The position numbers were made by a program, and so were the translations under genes. 64,000 nt of DNA from Tilletia caries. Lineage: Eukaryota; Basidiomycota; Exobasidiomycetes; Tilletiales; Tilletiaceae. The notes under the pieces were generated by a model that did no database searches, was not told where the DNA came from, and saw only the letters and a program-made list of their open reading frames with translations. The stretch spans positions 1 through 64,000 of the forward strand of contig JALUTQ010000007.1 in assembly GCA_032718865.1 (NCBI GenBank), written 5' to 3'. Shown in pieces: positions 30,915 through 42,902 of the stretch (position 1 is its first letter; the number at the start of each line of letters is the position of its first letter).

Positions 30915-32760
30915 GCCCTTCTAACGTACGGGGTCCATACTCTCATTCGCGTTTTCGCCGTGGTGGCGTCGTCCTTCTCCTCATCAGCAACGTCGCCAAC
31001 CTCGTCATCAGCGTCTCCAGCCTCCAGGAGGAAGAGCCCTGGCCATACGCTCGCGGAGCATGCCGACAAACTATGGAGGAGTTGTAACTCGTAGCCTGTT
31101 TGACGTTCTCATTACCCCGCTCCTTGATCAATCGTGGGAACCGAATGCTGAGTCCGCGCGGGGTATCCATCCCCAACTTCTGGCTGTGCGTACATAGACG
31201 TGCAGGGTGTGATGTCGGCGCATTGGATCTCCTAGACTTCCTTCGGATGCCACCAGAACTCGGGGGTGAGCGCAGAATTGTGTCTGACTCCGAAGAGAGC
31301 TTGGTTAAGTGCGACGGACTGAGGTAGGAGTCTGGCTCTGCGTTCCTCGGCAGAAGCGCGGCATGGATTTGGACTCTTGTCCGTCGTACTCGTACTGGTC
31401 CACGAAAGCTCTTGTCCCAAGCTTGTCAAACATACTTGACAGAGATCGAGTGATGCTGGCGAGCATAATGAGACTGAAGGGACTCCCTGTGAACGAAATC
31501 GAAGGGAGACATCAGTCGTATGCAGAAGGAAAGAAGGGGGTGTACCTGTCAGCATTTACTCACCAATGCGCAGCGGAACGCTCTCCGAAAGTCCCTTCAA
31601 GCCGACGTCAAGTAGAGCAGGGACAATACTGTAGAAGTTCGAATGTCGAGCCCTGACTTGCCTGACGACGCAAGCCTGATCCAGCGCTCGTTCTGTCGAT
31701 CTTTAGTCTTGGTGGGATGTGCAAGCAGACCACGACGCTCGTGCGGATGGATGAGATAGGGAGACGGTCCGTCGTGCTCGGAGACAACTGTGTCGCTCGC
31801 CTTGGCTTTTCCTCGCGCTTTGGCAGACTGAGAAAGTTTGAGGCCGTCATCAGTGGGTCTGGAAGAACCGGGAGCATGTGGAGTATCGACAAGGGCAAAT
31901 GCTCGTTCCAAGCCGGTGGCCATGATCGTTCTGACAGCCTGAATGCGCAATGAAGGTGCGGGCGAGGAAGCGTGTTTCTTCGCCTCTGCTTGCGACGAGG
32001 GACTTGGTGTATGGGATAGCTTTGCGGACTGAGATCCAGCTCCGGAGAGACGCGCGATTGTGTGTAGAATTGCGAACTGCAGGAAACCTTCGCATGCTCA
32101 GAACAGGAATCAAATCATCGGCAGAAACGTATGAGCGGAACTGACGATTTTGGCGACTGTGATCGGAGCTGGCTTGGTGAGCATCTTGATGTCCTTCTTT
32201 GCCTCGAATGCTGCAAGTGAACATACATAAGTGTCAGAAACGATGTTCTTCAAAGCAAGAGATGAAAGTTCACCTACGTCTCCCGCGTCGTGTGTGCGAT
32301 CCCAAAGATTCTTGAGGAAGCGATTTGATTTTCCAGTGACGCTCTGGACGGCCGTATGAAGCACGGAGCCTCCGAGGCCGAAATCGACGCCGTCGTAAGG
32401 GGGAGCGATGTGATTGAAGATCAGGTAGACCGCTGACAGGATGGCGTCTGGATCATGAATGCGGAGCAAGTTGGTGAGGACGGTTGTGATGGTGATGCGC
32501 GATTTGGTGGAAGAGACGAGGACAAAGGCGTGAGTGAGAAGGGCGTAGGGGGTCACGGGCTTGGCTGGACTTGGTGGCTCTTGCTTGGTGTTGGGAGCTG
32601 TGTAGGCCATGGCGAGGTATCGACTGCATTTGGGTCGAAGGTGAATATGTCCTCTCCGAGTGGGATGGCTTCGATGGCGGCTTCGAGAGCATTGGGATCG
32701 ATTGATGCTGGGCTGAGGACTGCTGAGTGGGAGAGGACTTGGGCCTGGCTTGGACAGCTT
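30915..32760 (-). pseudogene. Decayed, internally deleted copy of DNA ligase I
   Basis: Minus strand, reading from 32.76 kb down. IPLGEDIFTFDPNAVDTSPW and PYALLTHAFVLVSSTKSRI match the ligase N-terminal domain, followed by GDVGELSSLAL (about 32270), LRIQAVRTIMATGLERAFAL (about 31950-31890) and LMLASITRSL just before motif I (about 31450). Motif I should be KYDG but reads EYDG (31380-31391), so the catalytic Lys is lost, and a one-base frame change follows immediately. Most of the adenylation domain is then missing. The C-terminal OB part resumes at SALTPEFWWHPKEV and meets a TAG stop at 31232-31234, where the intact gene at the right end of the window has Trp. Similarity continues to about 30920, matching 62920-63290. 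Confidence 0.85.
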
Positions 32761-35168
32761 GACCGATTGAGTTGCGTCGTTAAGGCTGAGGAAATTCGAG
32801 GAAGAGACTTCTGCTTACAGACTCGTGATTCGCGAGGACGAGGCCACCGAGGACGGGGAAGTGTTCGACTTCCGACCGACGACGCGCTTACAAACCTGCT
32901 TCTTGGTCGTGGTTTTCCCAACGCGAGCAACCTTTCCACCGTACTCGCATTCCCAACCTCCTTCCGCCTTCCCTCCGTCCTCTGCGTCCTTTCCGATGAT
33001 CACAGCGCAAACCTCTTGACCCGATCCAGCAACCGCAACGCAGGCCACTTGACAGCCAGGGGCCGCTCGCCCTTGATGGAGAAAGTGGGAAGCACCCAGG
33101 GACAGGGTTCAGGAAGAGGAGGCGTCCGTCGATTGTGGGCCAGGTTGCAATGATTTACACGCCGATGCCGAGGGCTGTCAGCTGCGCCACGAAACCAGGG
33201 CGGGGTGTTGTGCGCGTGGGTGAAAATCGTCCTGGAGGGGTATAAAACCGAGAGGAACCTGGGCAGGTCTGCTCGCCATCGACGTGAAGCACAGCTTTTG
33301 ACGCACCGAGCGCGAAGCGGATAGGGAACTTCGGTGCGATCCCTTGACAATCAGTCCTACGCATTCGTGTGGTCCAGAAAGGAAAACCATTGAAAGAGGA
33401 GAAAAGGTCATGCGGGAGAGGCCAGGCCTTGGTAGAAGGGGAAAGAGAACCTGAGTAGAAGAGGATGCAAACCAGTCAGCCGAGAATCTAATCCACGAAG
33501 CCAAACAATCAAGACGAGATCGATGCTGCGTGGGATGGAGATGCAAGAGAGAATTCTGGCCAAAGGTGAGAAGGATAGTGGGGAGCAAGGGAGAGAGAGA
33601 GAAAGGGGGGGGGCAAGGATTGAAGAACGTGGAACAGCAGAGGAGCCAGATTGAAAACGCAGGGAGAGGGATAGAGCAACGAGAAGGAGGGAGGCGGGGA
33701 AAGCAGCCAGTAAACATCATGCAAGCCGAAGATAGAGGACCGACCGCATAATCAGTGAGACGAACAGGACTCACTGCAAAAGACGAACTCGAAAAGTTGA
33801 TTGGGTCGGTCTGGTCTGTCTTTCAGGAGGGAAGAGGCGGTGGACCGGTGAGTCGATGCAGAGAGCCAGGCACCCGTTTTCGGCGAGCACTGTCCTTTCG
33901 GCTATAATAGGAGGAGAAAGGAGAAAAAGGGTTAGGCAGGGCCGTCCAGACCCCAAAGCTTCAGGGCAGATTGTACACGCACAGGAAAGGAGGTCGGGCA
34001 GCCGGCAGGGCATTCGCTGAGACCCAGTCGAATAATGCACGCGCGGCAATTGAAGTGCCCAGAGGGCAGAGGTACATAGTGACATAGGACAACAGACAAA
34101 GAACAACAGCGTAAGTCTATGTTCAGGGAGCTAGAGAATGAAGGGAACTACTCACCTGTTCTACAGCGTCAGTGGATGGATGCAACGGAGCAGGCGAGGG
34201 AAAAAGGAAGACACGAAGGAAGAACAAAAGAGGGGCAAGGCGAAGTCGACAGACAGACCGAGGGACCAGAGAGCCACATGATAGGCCTGGGGGTTTCACC
34301 CTCCCTAAGAAACAGGCAAGATTAAGGGAATTGGTGACTCACCAGCCCAGGACTCGGGTGATACTGACATAGTTCACGCGATGGCGTTTCCTGCAGGAGA
34401 AGGGCGAGGATGAAGCTAGTGATGGAGCTGGAGGATATGATAGGAGGCATTGGAGCGCTTATGTACCTGGTGGGAGAGAGAGAGGCGGATACTCATCTTT
34501 GCGAAAGGGATGCGGGATATCTGGCAATGAAGCATGTAGATATGCCGAGTGCCAGAGTCGATGCTGAGGCTGAGTCGGATTGCATTGTCATCATATTGTC
34601 CGTGACGGCTCATAAGACGACGGGCTGCAGGCGTGAAGCAAATCTACCTGAACAAGTGAGGAACAAGTGAGGTCTGAGGAGAAGAGGAAGTCAGATCACA
34701 GATGAAGTTGAGAAAGGAAAAGCAGTCGAGATCCGGTCTATTTTGAACACACCGTTGCTCAGGCTGGGGGAGAGCGTGGCAGAAGATGGGGTGGGTCATT
34801 TGTGCACGAAGAGGAGGATAGGAGAGGGAGAAGGTGAGATCAAGAGTTGGGGAAGGACTAGAGAGAAAATTGAAAGAAAAGGGAAAGACTGAAGAAGAAG
34901 GCGAAGCGAGACAAGATAGGGAGAGCTGTTAGCAAAGAGAAGAGCAAGTATCAAACGAGAAAAGGGTTGTCACTTGTCAGTAGTCGGTACGAGAGTAAAG
35001 GAGCAGAAAGAGAATCGGATCACAGCAGGGAGCGGTCTGGAAGCTGTGACGAAGAGCAGATCATGGAGGAAGGAAGGTAAAGGAGGAGGATGAGAGGGTG
35101 ACGATTGTGGTGGTGGGAAGGAATGAATGAACTGATCCATTCTTCTGCTTTTTTCCCCTTCTCTGCAG
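32761..35168. other. Gene-poor, purine/pyrimidine-skewed region
   Basis: No recognised gene. Minus-strand open stretches near 33040-32815 (contains GGKVARVGKTTTKKQ) and 33360-33160 are not recognised and change frame. From about 33370 to 35160 the + strand is strongly purine-rich (runs such as GAGAGAGAGAAAGGGGGGG), giving low-complexity shadow ORFs. Confidence 0.4.
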
Positions 35169-35169
35169 A

Positions 35170-35665
35170 GTGTTGGATATGCCCACTGAAGAACTGGGCG
35201 CTTCTGCTTGTCGGAAGTATGACATCGAAGCCTGGATGCCCGGACGTGGTTCCTGGGGCGAGGTGAGTTCCTTTGGTTTCTCGAATGACCTCGGGTCCTC
35301 CTCTGAAGCCTACTCACACCTCTCCATCACAGATCTCCTCCGCATCGCATTGCACGACGTTCCAATCGCGCCGTCTCAACATCCGCTACCGCCGATCACA
35401 AGGCTCGCAGGGCAAGTTGGAGTACGCGCATACACTCAATGCTACGGCGGCTGCGATGCCGCGGCTCGTCGTTGCCATCCTTGAGAATTTTGGGTTGGCG
35501 GAGGGTGAGGAGGGCAGAGGAGTGAAGTTGAGGTCGCCGGATGTTTTGAGGCCGTACTGGATCCAGGGGGATGGCGAGGTGGAGTGGGTTGCTGTGGGAG
35601 AAGGGTCAGCCGGTCAGATGAAGAGGATTGATCCAGTCGGCCGTGAACGCGGAATGCATTTTTAA
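35170..35665 (+). pseudogene. Orphan 3' end of a seryl-tRNA synthetase gene
   Basis: Two terminal exons only: 35170-35262, preceded by an AG acceptor at 35167-35168, and 35333-35665. Readable landmarks are [30 protein letters not shown], then [19 protein letters not shown], and the motif 3 region [20 protein letters not shown]. These match the C-terminal catalytic part of class II SerRS, most like the mitochondrial type. No sequence for the remaining catalytic domain or the tRNA-binding arm is visible in the 2 kb upstream, so this is a fragment or a rearranged gene. The frame itself is undamaged, suggesting a recent event. Confidence 0.85.
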
Positions 35666-35800
35666 GTCCCGGCTTATAGCCTTTGTGCGACCTTACCGCC
35701 GGAATGGATGACCCGGATGATCTACATGAGGCGATCCCGCCATTCAATCATTGACACGGCCATGCTCGTTATGTATGTATTATGTATAATTTATAAATGC

Positions 35801-35842
35801 TGCTTCATGCTTCATGCTTCATGCTTCATGCTTCATGCTTGC
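35801..35842. repeat. Heptamer microsatellite (TGCTTCA)n
   Basis: About five tandem TGCTTCA units, with two further units near 35867-35885. The intergenic region around it, 35666-36147, has no other supported feature. Confidence 0.85.
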
Positions 35843-36147
35843 CTGCCTGGGTTGTTCGTGCTTCATGCTTCATCATTCATGCTCTTCCAGACGCCTCGGG
35901 CTCGAGTTCGCTGCTTCGGGGCGTGTGCTGCGGCCTGCGGGGCGTCGTTGGCTCGGGGTGTCGGAGAGGTGAAGGTGCCCGAGTTCCGGGGCTGCGGAAT
36001 GGGGGCCTGCCCCGCACTACTGTCCGCGTACTTTAACTGGTGGGCGTGGGATCCTTCCTGCGCACGACGCTCACCATTCTCTCTTCCTCCCTCGCTCCCT
36101 CGCTCGCTCTCTCGCTCTCTCGCTGGACGCCTGTTATTCTTGTGAGC

Positions 36148-37745
36148 ATGTCTTCGTGGGTGTCTGTCCAGCAGCGACCGATCCCGCCGGGCATCGACCC
36201 GCGCGTCGTGGACGCATACAAGAAGGCCAGCGCTGCCACCCCTCGCTACCTCGTCCCCATCGCACGCATGCTCGCCTTCGTGACCTACTACGTGCCCACC
36301 ACAATCCTCCTCCTCCCCCTCTGGGTCCTCCGCGCCGCCGTGCCCTTCCTCCGCCAGCACCCACAATGGTCCTTCGCCCGCTCCATCAGCGTCCTCTTCT
36401 CCAAGCGCTCCCTCAAGAACATGACCCGCTTTAGAATGCAGCCCGTCGCCGCGCGCGAAGGCGGACTCCGCGACCGAGCCGGTTTCCTCGGTACCTTCCT
36501 CGAAATGGCCAACTTCAGTGGACCCGGAGGTTTCGTCAAGCCGCCTGCCAACTCACCCGAGGCGGCCCGTAAGGCTAGCAAGGGAGAGCGCCACGATGTC
36601 TCCTGGTTCGACCCTCCGCCGCTCGAGACTCTCACCGGCATCCTCTCCGTCCGCTGGGGCCGGCCCGGCCAAGGCCACGTCTCCTCCGACACCTACCACG
36701 GAGCACCCCTCGTGGACGCGTCCTGGGCCAAGACTCGCACCCGCGCCATCTGGTTCATGGCCAACGCAGACACATATCCGCGTCAACCGGACAGCCCAGA
36801 CGCACCCACTCGCCCCGTCTGCCTCTACTTCCACGGCGGAGCCGGTGTCACCTTGTCAGCTGGCGACATGTTCGTCGGCGACAGTTTGTCCAAGAACTTC
36901 TCCAAGGGTGTCGGCATCGACATGTTCTCCGTCGACTACAACCTCGCGCCTTCGGCTCCCTATCCCATCCCGATTGTCCAGGGCCTCGGCGCGTGGATTT
37001 ACCTTACTCGCGTGCTCAGATATCGTCCTGACCAGATCTACATCGGCGGCGACAGTTTCGGCGGCTTCTGCACCATGAACCTCGCTCGCTACCTCCGCAA
37101 CGAGTTCCGCGGTCTGGACGGCGAACCTACCCAAGCCAAGGGCTCAGAAGTTCCCAAGGGTTTAATCATGCTTTCGGTGAGTAGCTCTCTAGGAACAACC
37201 CCCTTCGAACCCTGTTATGTGTGATACTCACTCCCTCTTCACCTACTCCCACCCGTTTCCAGCCACAATTGCTGTTGCAGCACGACTTCCCCTCTCGCGA
37301 GGCTAACCAGAAGACCGACATTGTCGGATTGTGGTACGCCGACTGGGGCCGCGAAGCCCAGATGGTCGGGCCCAACTTCATCGCGACCAACAAGCTCGAC
37401 CTGAGCAACCCCTGGCTGGCACCCGTCTACCTGCCCCCGACCGAGTACGCCAAGTTGCCCCCGATGTTCGTCACCAACGGTGAATGCGAAGTCCTCGTCG
37501 ACGAAGGCAGGGAACTCGTCGAACGCGCCCGCAAGGCAGGTGTGCCCGTCCAGCATCATGTCGACCCCCTCAACGTGCACGACTACGGCACCCTGCACGG
37601 CGAGTTGCCCGCTGCCCGCGCCACGTACGCCTTGATCAGGAAGTGGGTCGTCCAACTTGAGTCTCAGCCCAAGAAGATCGATGCCGATCAGGTCGGAGTG
37701 CCTCCTCGCCCGAAAGAGCTCGAGAAGCCCAAGGTCCACCTCTGA
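36148..37745 (+). CDS. Alpha/beta hydrolase (HSL-like esterase/lipase)
   Basis: Two exons, 36148-37176 and 37263-37745; 503 residues with the frame kept. An N-terminal hydrophobic segment at about residues 38-68 (IARMLAFVTYYVPTTILLLP) may anchor it in a membrane. Catalytic landmarks are YFHGGAG (oxyanion hole), GGDSFGG (nucleophile Ser) and the C-terminal VHDYGTLHG region with the likely catalytic His; the Asp is probably in NGECEVLVDE. The family hydrolyses esters or acyl chains. I chose the ATG at 36148 because upstream in-frame sequence is repetitive CTCG and lies in the likely leader. The substrate cannot be inferred. Confidence 0.85.
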
Positions 37746-38087
37746 ACAAAGATCCCCTCCCCCTCCGCTTGCGACCAGACAAGGAACAACTCTTCCATAT
37801 TTTTCTACCGATCCGTAACGCCTCTACACCCTCGTACCCACCATGCAGTTAATTCATTTAACGGGATTGATCCACTACCCTGTACAGTCTTTATCTTTCT
37901 CAGCGCCCCTCGGCCCAATTCAAACAAGTTATTTGCACATTGGAAACGCCTCTTTCCCTTCCTCGCGAGGGGGTTTATCAGAATGGGGTTGAAAAAGGTG
38001 TCATGTTCGATATCATTAAGCACACCCACCGCACCGTCGGCACAGCAAAAGTTTGGCTGGTCGCTGAAATGTCCCCTCCCACCTTAC
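37746..38087. other. Convergent intergenic region
   Basis: 3' ends of two genes face each other across 342 bp; no gene seen. Confidence 0.5.
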
Positions 38088-41000
38088 TTAAGCCCGCTTC
38101 TTGTTTCCCTTCGCCTTGACCACCTTGAACAGGAACGGACTCTCGTTCTTGTTCGCGCTCGGCTGCGACTTGAGTACCTCACTCGCCGTCCGGTTGCCCG
38201 AAGAACCAGCGGGCATCCATGCACCACCGCCAGCACCGCCGCTGCCCGAACCGCTCGACACGCCGCCACCACCTGTCGATCCGGCACCGCTGCCACTGTC
38301 GAATCCTCCAAAGCCATGACCGGGCAGTTGACCATTGGCGAATCGGCCTTGAGCGTCGAGCTTGCGCTTGGCAACAAAGTCGGCGGCGAAGCGTCGGCCG
38401 TCGAGTGTCGAACTGTTGGCATACACGCTCTCGGCTATGATCTCAATCACGTCCGGAGACGGGTCCAGTGGGAACGAGAGAAGCATTTCGATGAAGTCGT
38501 CAACTGTGAAGCACATAGATCATTTGAAGTCAGCACGAACGATCCAAAAGGGAAAAACGTACTACTTCAGTTTCAAACTCACCACGAATGCTCAAGCCCT
38601 TGAGATGATCCTTGCAGTACTGCAGGAATTCAGGACTTGGCGAAGCAGGCTCAGCCGCAATCGACGCAGGTCGACCAGAAGTCTTGCGCGCCACACTACC
38701 AGTAGCAGCAGCAACAGCAGCAGTAGCCGTGCCCGACATCACACCAGCCGACTTGGCCGTACCCGCGCCGACACCAGGAGGCTTGGCCACCGTCGATCCG
38801 GCAGAAGTCCATCCATTGCCAGGAGGCGCCTCGCTGCCCACGCGCGGGACCGTGCTCGAAACAGCGCGAGCAACTGCAGGCGCTGCTGCACCGGGGACCC
38901 CAGAGCCAGCCGCCTTTCCACCTGCACCAACCACCGACCAGGCACCGCCATTCACGCCAGCAGCACCTGCAGGACCTGAGCCCGCTGCCGCCGCCGCTGC
39001 AATTCCAGCCGCGGACGGAGTCGAAACGCTGCGCGAAGCAGAATCGGCATACCCCTTCCGCAAAGCGGCAGCCTGGGCAGACCGAAGATCCGCCTGTCGC
39101 TGCGCGCGTTTCTTCTCTTCCTCCTGGATCTCCATGAGCGACTTCTTGGGTGGGCCACCGGTAGGAGCGACGCTAGGCTTGTTGTGCTGCCATGCCTTCC
39201 CTCCCGGCTGGATCGAGGCCGCGATCGGAGGTTCCTTCAGGCCCATGGGCGGCACGCTCGCCAGACCCCACGACATCACCGACGGCAACGGCGGCTCGTT
39301 CGGGTTCGGACTGGCCATCGAGTACGCTTTGGCGTTGCGCTCGGCTGCAGCGCGCTGGGCATTCTTCTTAGCCTCTGCAGTACGCGCCTCCGCAGCCTGT
39401 ATCTCGCGCAGGCTCGGACCGGAGTTCGAGTTGCCTTCGTCCTCCGTCTTGGAGGCCCAAGGGGCAGGCTTGGCAGTCACAGGCGTTTGAGAGTGTCCGC
39501 CTGCGTCGGGGAGCCACGCGGAGAGCGGAGTCTCGACGGCACTGTTCGAAGCGTTCAATCCGGCACGCTTGAATTGTTCCTGACCGACCAGACGGATGTT
39601 TCCGTACGAAGCTTCTGCCGACGAGTCCCCCTCGCGATCGTCGTCGCCGCTATCAGTTCGCAGCTGACGGGCTCCGCGACGAGTGCGTCGTGCAGCTTGG
39701 GCGCTGGCTGCATCCTCGAACTTGCCTTTGCCTCCGTCGTGGAATGAGGGTTCAGGTGCAAACTCGACAGCGCTGGGGTCAGCAGGCCACAACTCTTCCG
39801 GGTCCTCGGTAGGAGTATCCCCGACGGGAGCTTCCTCCACAGCCTCCTCCTGCCTTGCGACTGGCTCCACATCGTGCGTGGCCTCGGCTTGCTCCGTCTG
39901 TCCCTGATGTTCCGGTTCTGGTGCTGAGTTCGCTTCGGCCTCGGCAGTAGCGGGCGGCGCAGGGCTGCGAGATCGACGAGGTGTGCCAACAGGGCCAATA
40001 ACGCTGACATGACCCGGAGACATGACAGGCGCATCGTGCGACTGTTCCGAAGGCTGCTGGTGATGCTGGTGCTGCTCTTCCTGCGCAATGTGACCGTTGA
40101 AAGGCGAGTGGCCTTCGGCTCCAATAGCAGAAGGAGTATGTACCTGACCAGACATATTGGCCGTCCACGGGCTGGATGGCGGGAACTGATTCTGCGTTTG
40201 CGCTCCTGCGTATGAATCCTCCGGTCCACCTTGAGGGTGCATAGGCTGATCAAACGGCATGCGAACGGACGTCATGGGCGAACCAGTCCACGGACCAGCC
40301 GGCCCGGGACCCATGGCTCGCTGCGTCTGGCCGTAGGACTCGAAGAAAGACGTCGGTCCGCCAGCACTGGGCATGTTCTGAGGAGCTATGCCATACTGCT
40401 GCCACGGCGCAGGGCCTGAGGGAACGGCCCCCGCTGACGCAGGCATGTCATCCCAGCCCCTGCGGCCTGGAGCACCAAAAGGTTCCGACCCCAACCCGCC
40501 AACGTTCATACCGGTCCCCATCCCCACTCCATAACCTGCACGAGCGGCCGCCGCCGCCGCCGCCTGCCGCTGTTCCTGCATTTCCCTCTGTCGAGCTATG
40601 GCAAGGAGTTCTTCCTGATGACGCAGGCGAGCGTCCAAGTCGAGGTTGGCAACCGAGGGCACGCCGAAGGGTGATCCAGGCACGACACCTGCCTGCCTAC
40701 CTGCGTGTGGGCCCATCCCGAGCAATCCTGCTCCGGGCGTGAATGGCGAGCGAGGAACGCCGTTGGCGGAAAAGGGCGATCCGGGCACGCCACCCGCGGG
40801 AGCTCCGAAGCCTCCGAGATCCATGTCGAGGTTAGGCCAAGGACGTCGCTGGCCAAGGCCTGGTTTCATTCCGGAGGCATCGCTTATAGGTGCACCCGTG
40901 TGACCAAGTGCAGGATCCGACGTCGCATTTGCATTAGCATCCACCCGTGCACCTGGCCAGACGCCTTCCCGATAATCGACCGGACCCATCGAGTGGGAGC

Positions 41001-42600
41001 CGACAGGGGCCGAGTCGACCGCCGAGGACACTGATCGGAAACCACTGCCCTGATTGCCGCCCGGAGGGTTGTCCGAATGAGCATTCCCGTTGAGCTGTGG
41101 GTCCGCCGACGCGGTGTTGGACATGTTCGCAAACGGCGGCGGCGCCCGTTTGGGCGGCGGAAGCAGGAAGGGAGTTGCCGAGTCGCCGAGTTCGGCCAGG
41201 ACCTGTGCCAACGGCTTGAAGTCGTCCTCCTCTTGCCGTTTGACAAGGAGATCGGAGGTGAAGTAGTTCTGTTTGTACCAGTCCTGCATGTTGACAGCGC
41301 TGAATGGACCCTGGACTTGACCGGTTGGATCGCGATACTGCCAGAACGCATTGTCGACAGACCACGGGGGGCTGTGGTCGTGACCGGCTCCGCCGAGTCC
41401 GAGCGCTCCGACGGAGGCGGCCAAGCCATCGTGGTCATTGACAGCGGAGTGGGAACCATTGGCACCATCGTGATGATGATGGTGGTGGTCATGATCGGTG
41501 TCTGTGGTACCGTTGGGGGCACCAGAGAGCGAAGCCGTGCTGTTTGTGGTGGACGAGCGACGACTGTCCTCTACATCCTGACTGCCGTCACCACCCTCGG
41601 GTCCACCCGAGGCGGAGCGAGTTCCGTCCGGGGCGCCGGGTACACCATTGGCGGGGCCGGTGGTGCTCTGCTGGCGCTCACGCTTGCGATCATAACCTGC
41701 GAATTTATGAAAGCCGGCGCTACCGTCTGCTGGTGGACCGATGGGCCCGCCGCCGTCTGCGAGGGAGCGCTGACGATGGAGGCGGGATCCTGGCCACTGA
41801 CCACTCGCGTTTCTGTTGCTTCCGCCACCACCGGCTGAATTGGCACCGGAGATACTTCCCGGCGAGCCTGGCATGGTGGGAGCCGCCGGCTTGCTGGTCG
41901 GGGTCATGGAGGGTGAGGACGGCATCGGCGTCGAGAAGGGCGAAGGGGAGGTGGTAGCAGAAGGAAGGGGCGAGCCGGCAGGGTTGGGTGACGGCGGACC
42001 GTTGTTGGTGATGCCGCGTTTGATGAGGCGGATGCGACCGGCGCCCATGGTGACTGTGCCCGAAGAACGTTCCCGATCGCGTTGCTCTCGTTCGCCAGCG
42101 GAGAGCCCTGCTGCTGCGGCAGCGAAGGAGAACGCACCGGGCGAAGGGATGGCTGGGCTGACGGGGACCGGGCCTCCTCCTGCAGCACCAGCACCAGCGC
42201 CTGCACCTGCACCACCATTACCAGCAGCCGATCCGTTGATTCCAGCCCAGACACCACCGCCGGCTCCGGCTCCGGAGAGAGAGGGCGAGAAGGTACCGAG
42301 GTGTCCGAGACTGGGTTTGCGACGATCCCGGCCGGCTGTTCCGATGCCGGTGCCGGTTCCGAAGCCGATGGCGGGCGACTGGGGCTGCTGGTGGTGGTGG
42401 TGGTGGTGCGGGTTGTGGGCAGTGGCGCCTTGGACAGGGGCGTTGTTGATGCTGGAGGGAGTGCTGCTAGGGAAGGGCGCGCCTGCTGCGTCTGGGAATG
42501 CATTTGGATTTGGGCTTGCTGGTTCCTTGGAGAGCGAGGACGAGGAGCGGTTTGCTGCCTTGCGCATCCATTCGGGTCCGAACTGCATCGAAGTTGCCAT
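38088..42600 (-). CDS. GYF-domain protein (large, mostly disordered)
   Basis: Two exons on the minus strand, 42600-38583 and 38503-38088, joined within a Val codon; 1477 residues. Residues 1-400 are low-complexity Ser/Pro/Gly with a His/Gln run. The GYF domain is at about 405-470 (FWQYRDPTGQVQGPFSAVNM, then WYKQNYF). A central region rich in Met/Gly/Pro and Gln follows; from about 1000 an RRTRRG patch and Ala/Lys/Glu-rich helix occur; the C-terminus has a conserved block (VDDFIEMLLSFPLDPSPDVI) and a Lys-rich end. GYF domains bind Pro-rich PPG-phi peptides, and fungal members (Smy2/Syh1-like) take part in mRNA quality control and COPII contacts. The C-terminal block resembles GIGYF-type proteins. 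Confidence 0.88.
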
Positions 42601-42902
42601 TGTGGTTCTGCTGGGTGGGAGTGGGAGAGAGTGCGAGTGTATATGCTGAGTGCGAGTGAATGAATGCTGAGTGAAGCTGAATTGAATGCGAAGGTTGCTG
42701 AATGCTGTCCGTCAAAGGGAGAGATGAGGCCAACGCGCGAAGCTGGTGACGAAGAAACAAAGCAGAGGGCAAACTTGACCGTATTTTCCACACACGATAA
42801 AACGTAAAACGCACAATCACGTGACACGTCACACAACCCACCAAAACACTGACTCACCCCTTTGGCCAGCTCTCCTCACTGGACACTGGACACTATCAAC
42901 CA
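42601..42902. promoter_or_regulatory. Shared promoter between GYF and DHHC genes
   Basis: 302 bp between divergent starts, containing CT/GA-rich leader tracts and CACGTGAC at about 42820. No TATA box is obvious on either strand. Confidence 0.45.

Noticed and set aside
33178..33774. Minus-strand 198-codon ORF
   Set aside because: Low-complexity pyrimidine-rich translation with no splice or family support.
41077..41838. Plus-strand 253-codon ORF
   Set aside because: Antisense shadow of the GC-rich GYF gene; no domain.
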